6,102 nt of DNA from an uncultured Erysipelotrichaceae bacterium. Its GTDB lineage: Bacteria > Bacillota_I > Bacilli_A > Erysipelotrichales > Erysipelotrichaceae. The notes beneath the pieces are model-generated. The model did not search any database and was not told the origin of the DNA. It saw only the letters and a list, made by a program, of their open reading frames with translations. Below, piece after piece: positions 4,326 through 6,102 of the stretch. The stretch's first letter is position 1, and each line of letters begins with the position of its first letter. The stretch spans positions 1 through 6,102 of the forward strand of contig CADBND010000233.1 of the NCBI GenBank assembly GCA_902795875.1. The letters run 5' to 3'. A program made the position numbers and the translations under genes.

Positions 4326-6102
4326 TCATTGCGAATACCATTCCGGTATCGGACTTTGAGCCAAGATGCCGGCACTGTCGCCAAAAGCTTCAGTCATATC
4401 CGAAACACTGGACACGTTCCAGTGTTTTGTTTTGTCGATATCGAAACGGTAGGTTCCATAAAAGGCGTAGGCAATATTCTGTAAATTCTGCGTGTTCCAT
4501 GAGGAAAGATCACAGTTCAGAAACTGGTCTTCATAGAAGATGTGGGAGATATCTCGAAGTGAAGCGGTATCGATCGTATCGATGCCTGGGATGGAATTCA
4601 GATGCGACAGACTGTTTTGTTCCGTGTAGGCAAACATGTATGAGGCGTCTTCCAATTTTTCCGTATCCCATCCGCTGATATTCAGTGTCTGAAGCGTGTT
4701 TGCATTCTCAAACATGTGAGACATATTTGTGACGGAAGAAACATCCCAGCCACTCAGGTCCAGTTCTGCGGGAAGACCATCCGTAGAGTTTTGAAACAGA
4801 TAGGAAAGGTCATGACAGTTATCACTGACGTTCCACGTCGAAAGATCCAGGGGCTCATTCAGTGATGTCATATTGGCAAACATGGCTGAAAAGCTTCCTA
4901 CATTTGAAACATCCCATTCGCCGATATCGCCAAAAACAGACAATCTTGAACAGCCGGAAAACATTTCCGACATATCCTGTACCGCAGCGGTATTCCAGTT
5001 AGAGAGATCACCTACGTTTTTCAGTTTGGCGCAGGAACGAAACATTCCGGAAAGAAATTTGCTGGACCCTGTATTCCAGGAGGACAGATCTCCGGTTGAG
5101 GTGAGTGCCAGACAATGGTCGAACATTTCCCGCATGCTTGTACAGGAAGAAACGTCCCATGAAGATAAGGACAGGTTTTTCAGTTTATCGCAGCGTGAAA
5201 AGGCGGATGATAAGTCTTCCACGTTTGATACGTCCCAGTTTGAGACTTTCAAAGAGACCAACTCCGTGCAGCCCGCAAACAGGAAACTCATGTCTTTTAT
5301 ATTGGCGGTATTCCACGTCGAAACGTCAAGCGAAGAGACTTTGCACCCCTGAAACATGTGTGAGACGTTGGAAAAAGAAGCGGTATTCCAGTCGCTTGGA
5401 TCGAGCGAATTCAAGGAACTTGTTTCGTAGAACATGTAGGACAGATCTTCTGCCGAGGAGGTATCGATATTGCCAATCCCATCGATCGTATTCAGAAGAT
5501 GATCGCCCGCAAACATGTTGCCGAGATCGTGGCAACCTGAAAGATCGAGATGATCCAATCCATATATCGAAGTAAGGGATGACAATTCTTTGAATGTATC
5601 AGACATATCCGGATCGGTGTCGATCTTTTTAGTTGAAGCGTTGGTGATGATGGCGATACCTTCATTTACATAAAGCCTTATGGAATCATCCTGTGCGGCG
5701 GAAACATCAAAGTATTCCTCTGCTTCCGGGAAAGGATCTCCGTTAAATTCGATCGATAGGGGATCGATCTGTCTCAGGATGTTGTTGAGCTGCGGCCCGC
5801 AGATTAGAAGATTCGAGGCGATAGTCTTTTCAAGATCCATGCGAATGTCGATACGACCGTGCCAGTCTCCGATCGGGATCTCATCGATGAGACAGTTCAC
5901 TGTTCTGCTGGAATAGTCGTCTTTACAGACATCAAAAGAATTGTTTTCGATCTGTCCACAGATCGTGTCGTGACTTTCCACATCATTCAGTTCGAAGCTG
6001 TCAGGCATCGTGATATGCAAGACCTCGTTGTCCGAAAGACCGTTTTCTTTGACCCTGATCTCGAAACTGTCTTCCTGGCTCAAATCGATGGACCGGGGTA
6101 TC
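4326..6102 (-). CDS. BspA-like surface protein with DUF285 repeats, 5'-truncated by the window edge
   Basis: The frame is open from the window edge (first full codon 6101-6099) to TGA at 4328-4326, giving 591 visible codons. The TTG at 6083 is not a convincing start: six in-frame codons (IPRSID) precede it, there is no Shine-Dalgarno sequence and no signal peptide follows. Numbering from that TTG, residues 1 to about 130 are a probably beta-rich domain containing LHITMPDSFELND and IPIGDWHGRIDIRMDL. Residues about 136-180 (LYVNEGIAIITNAS...SSLTSIYGLDHLDLSG) look like the cap of a DUF285 (PF03382) solenoid. Residues 181-570 carry the repeats, with consensus W-[ND]-[TV]-x4-(D)-[ML]-S-x-[ML]-F. 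The last residues, SPIPEWYSQ, give a natural-looking end with no LPXTG motif, C-terminal helix or cell-wall-binding module, so any anchoring signal must be upstream or absent. BspA-like proteins are usually secreted or cell-surface proteins that bind host or bacterial partners; the ligand here is unknown. The gene converges on the DUF885 gene with 4 bp between stops. Confidence 0.9.
   Translation of the reverse strand, partial: IPRSIDLSQEDSFEIRVKENGLSDNEVLHITMPDSFELNDVESHDTICGQIENNSFDVCKDDYSSRTVNCLIDEIPIGDWHGRIDIRMDLEKTIASNLLICGPQLNNILRQIDPLSIEFNGDPFPEAEEYFDVSAAQDDSIRLYVNEGIAIITNASTKKIDTDPDMSDTFKELSSLTSIYGLDHLDLSGCHDLGNMFAGDHLLNTIDGIGNIDTSSAEDLSYMFYETSSLNSLDPSDWNTASFSNVSHMFQGCKVSSLDVSTWNTANIKDMSFLFAGCTELVSLKVSNWDVSNVEDLSSAFSRCDKLKNLSLSSWDVSSCTSMREMFDHCLALTSTGDLSSWNTGSSKFLSGMFRSCAKLKNVGDLSNWNTAAVQDMSEMFSGCSRLSVFGDIGEWDVSNVGSFSAMFANMTSLNEPLDLSTWNVSDNCHDLSYLFQNSTDGLPAELDLSGWDVSSVTNMSHMFENANTLQTLNISGWDTEKLEDASYMFAYTEQNSLSHLNSIPGIDTIDTASLRDISHIFYEDQFLNCDLSSWNTQNLQNIAYAFYGTYRFDIDKTKHWNVSSVSDMTEAFGDSAGILAQSPIPEWYSQ
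4374..5543 (-). repeat. Tandem DUF285 repeat region, about 13-14 units of 25-29 codons
   Basis: The repeat-defining tryptophans (numbered from the TTG at 6083) are at 232, 257, 283, 309, 336, 363, 390, 417, 446, 472, 529 and 555. Degenerate units have Ile in place of Trp at 206 and 504, and a cap-like unit lies near 184. Spacings are 25-29 residues except around the degenerate unit at 504. DNA identity survives in places: the 13-mer GCGGTATTCCAGT occurs at 4987 and 5380 (11 bases of it at 5305), TTCCACGTCGAAA at 4831 and 5311, and GGAAGAAACRTCCCA at 4734 and 5145. The array therefore arose at least in part by internal duplication. Confidence 0.88.
4403..4437 (+). terminator. Rho-independent terminator of the DUF885 gene, inside the antisense BspA-like gene
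   Basis: A perfect 10-bp stem, AAACACTGGA (4403-4412) and TCCAGTGTTT (4418-4427), with the 5-nt loop CACGT, is followed by the U-rich tract TGTTTTGT. It lies about 80 nt after the DUF885 stop codon. The same bases encode residues about 553-561 (KHWNVSSVS) of the BspA-like protein on the other strand, where the hairpin has only a T3 run and would be a poor terminator. The DUF885 transcript should therefore end antisense to roughly the last 35-40 codons of the neighbouring gene. Confidence 0.7.

Noticed and set aside
4326..4328. TGA as tryptophan (Mollicutes code), which would extend the BspA-like protein
   Set aside because: All tryptophans at conserved positions in the four genes use TGG, no in-frame TGA occurs inside any of them, and PEWYSQ looks like a natural C-terminus.
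4313..4350. Possible minus-strand terminator for the BspA-like gene (GATACC/GGTATT stem, T-rich stretch after the stop)
   Set aside because: The stem is only 6 bp with a terminal G-U pair, and the T-rich stretch begins about 10 nt after it. Too weak to annotate; termination may occur further on, within the antisense of the DUF885 gene.
4873..5575. Long plus-strand open frames (159 and 156 codons) opposite the repeat region
   Set aside because: They are antisense shadows: repeated codons lack stops in the opposite frames, and the products show no coherent domain. They have no promoter or ribosome binding site that I can see.
6081..6083. TTG as the start of the BspA-like gene
   Set aside because: The frame stays open to the window edge, there is no ribosome binding site, and no signal peptide follows although the protein should be exported.

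Overview
The window is a compact, almost entirely coding stretch of what looks like a chromosome from a low- to mid-GC Firmicute. Erysipelotrichia-type bacteria are my best guess, at low confidence. The reasons are the PcrA/UvrD motif variants (DEFQDID, GDPDQTIYTWRGAD, VAYTRA), a DUF285/BspA-type repeat surface protein, a DUF885 metallopeptidase-like exoprotein, and TGG-only tryptophan with TGA used as a stop (standard code, not the Mollicutes code). GC content looks like the mid-40s percent by eye; I did not count it.

Layout: (1) 1-1847 (+) is the 3' part of a UvrD/PcrA helicase gene, lacking about the first 100-120 codons (motifs I/Ia). (2) 1857-2297 (-) is a complete 146-codon gene of unknown function. 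(3) 2318-4321 (+) is a complete 667-codon DUF885 protein with an N-terminal signal sequence and a C-terminal membrane anchor. (4) 4326-6102 (-) is the 3' part of a BspA-like surface protein with about 13-14 DUF285 repeats; its 5' end and signal peptide lie beyond the window. The non-coding gaps are only 9, 20 and 4 bp, so there is no gene-free stretch to describe.

The junctions are the most interesting part. Genes 1 and 2 converge on one perfect hairpin that overlaps or abuts both stop codons and has a U-tract on each strand. Genes 2 and 3 diverge from a 20-bp gap containing the palindrome ATTATAAT, which supplies a consensus TATAAT -10 box on each strand. Each box sits exactly 6 nt from its ATG, and neither gene has a Shine-Dalgarno sequence, so both mRNAs are predicted to be leaderless. 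Genes 3 and 4 converge with 4 bp between stops, and a good plus-strand terminator for gene 3 is embedded inside the antisense coding sequence of gene 4.

Functionally, the helicase is housekeeping DNA repair/replication. The DUF885 protein and the BspA-like protein are cell-envelope or exported proteins that share only their location. Nothing in the sequence proves that the four genes form a single system. The unknown 146-residue protein, paired with the DUF885 gene through the symmetric promoter, is the best candidate for something undescribed.
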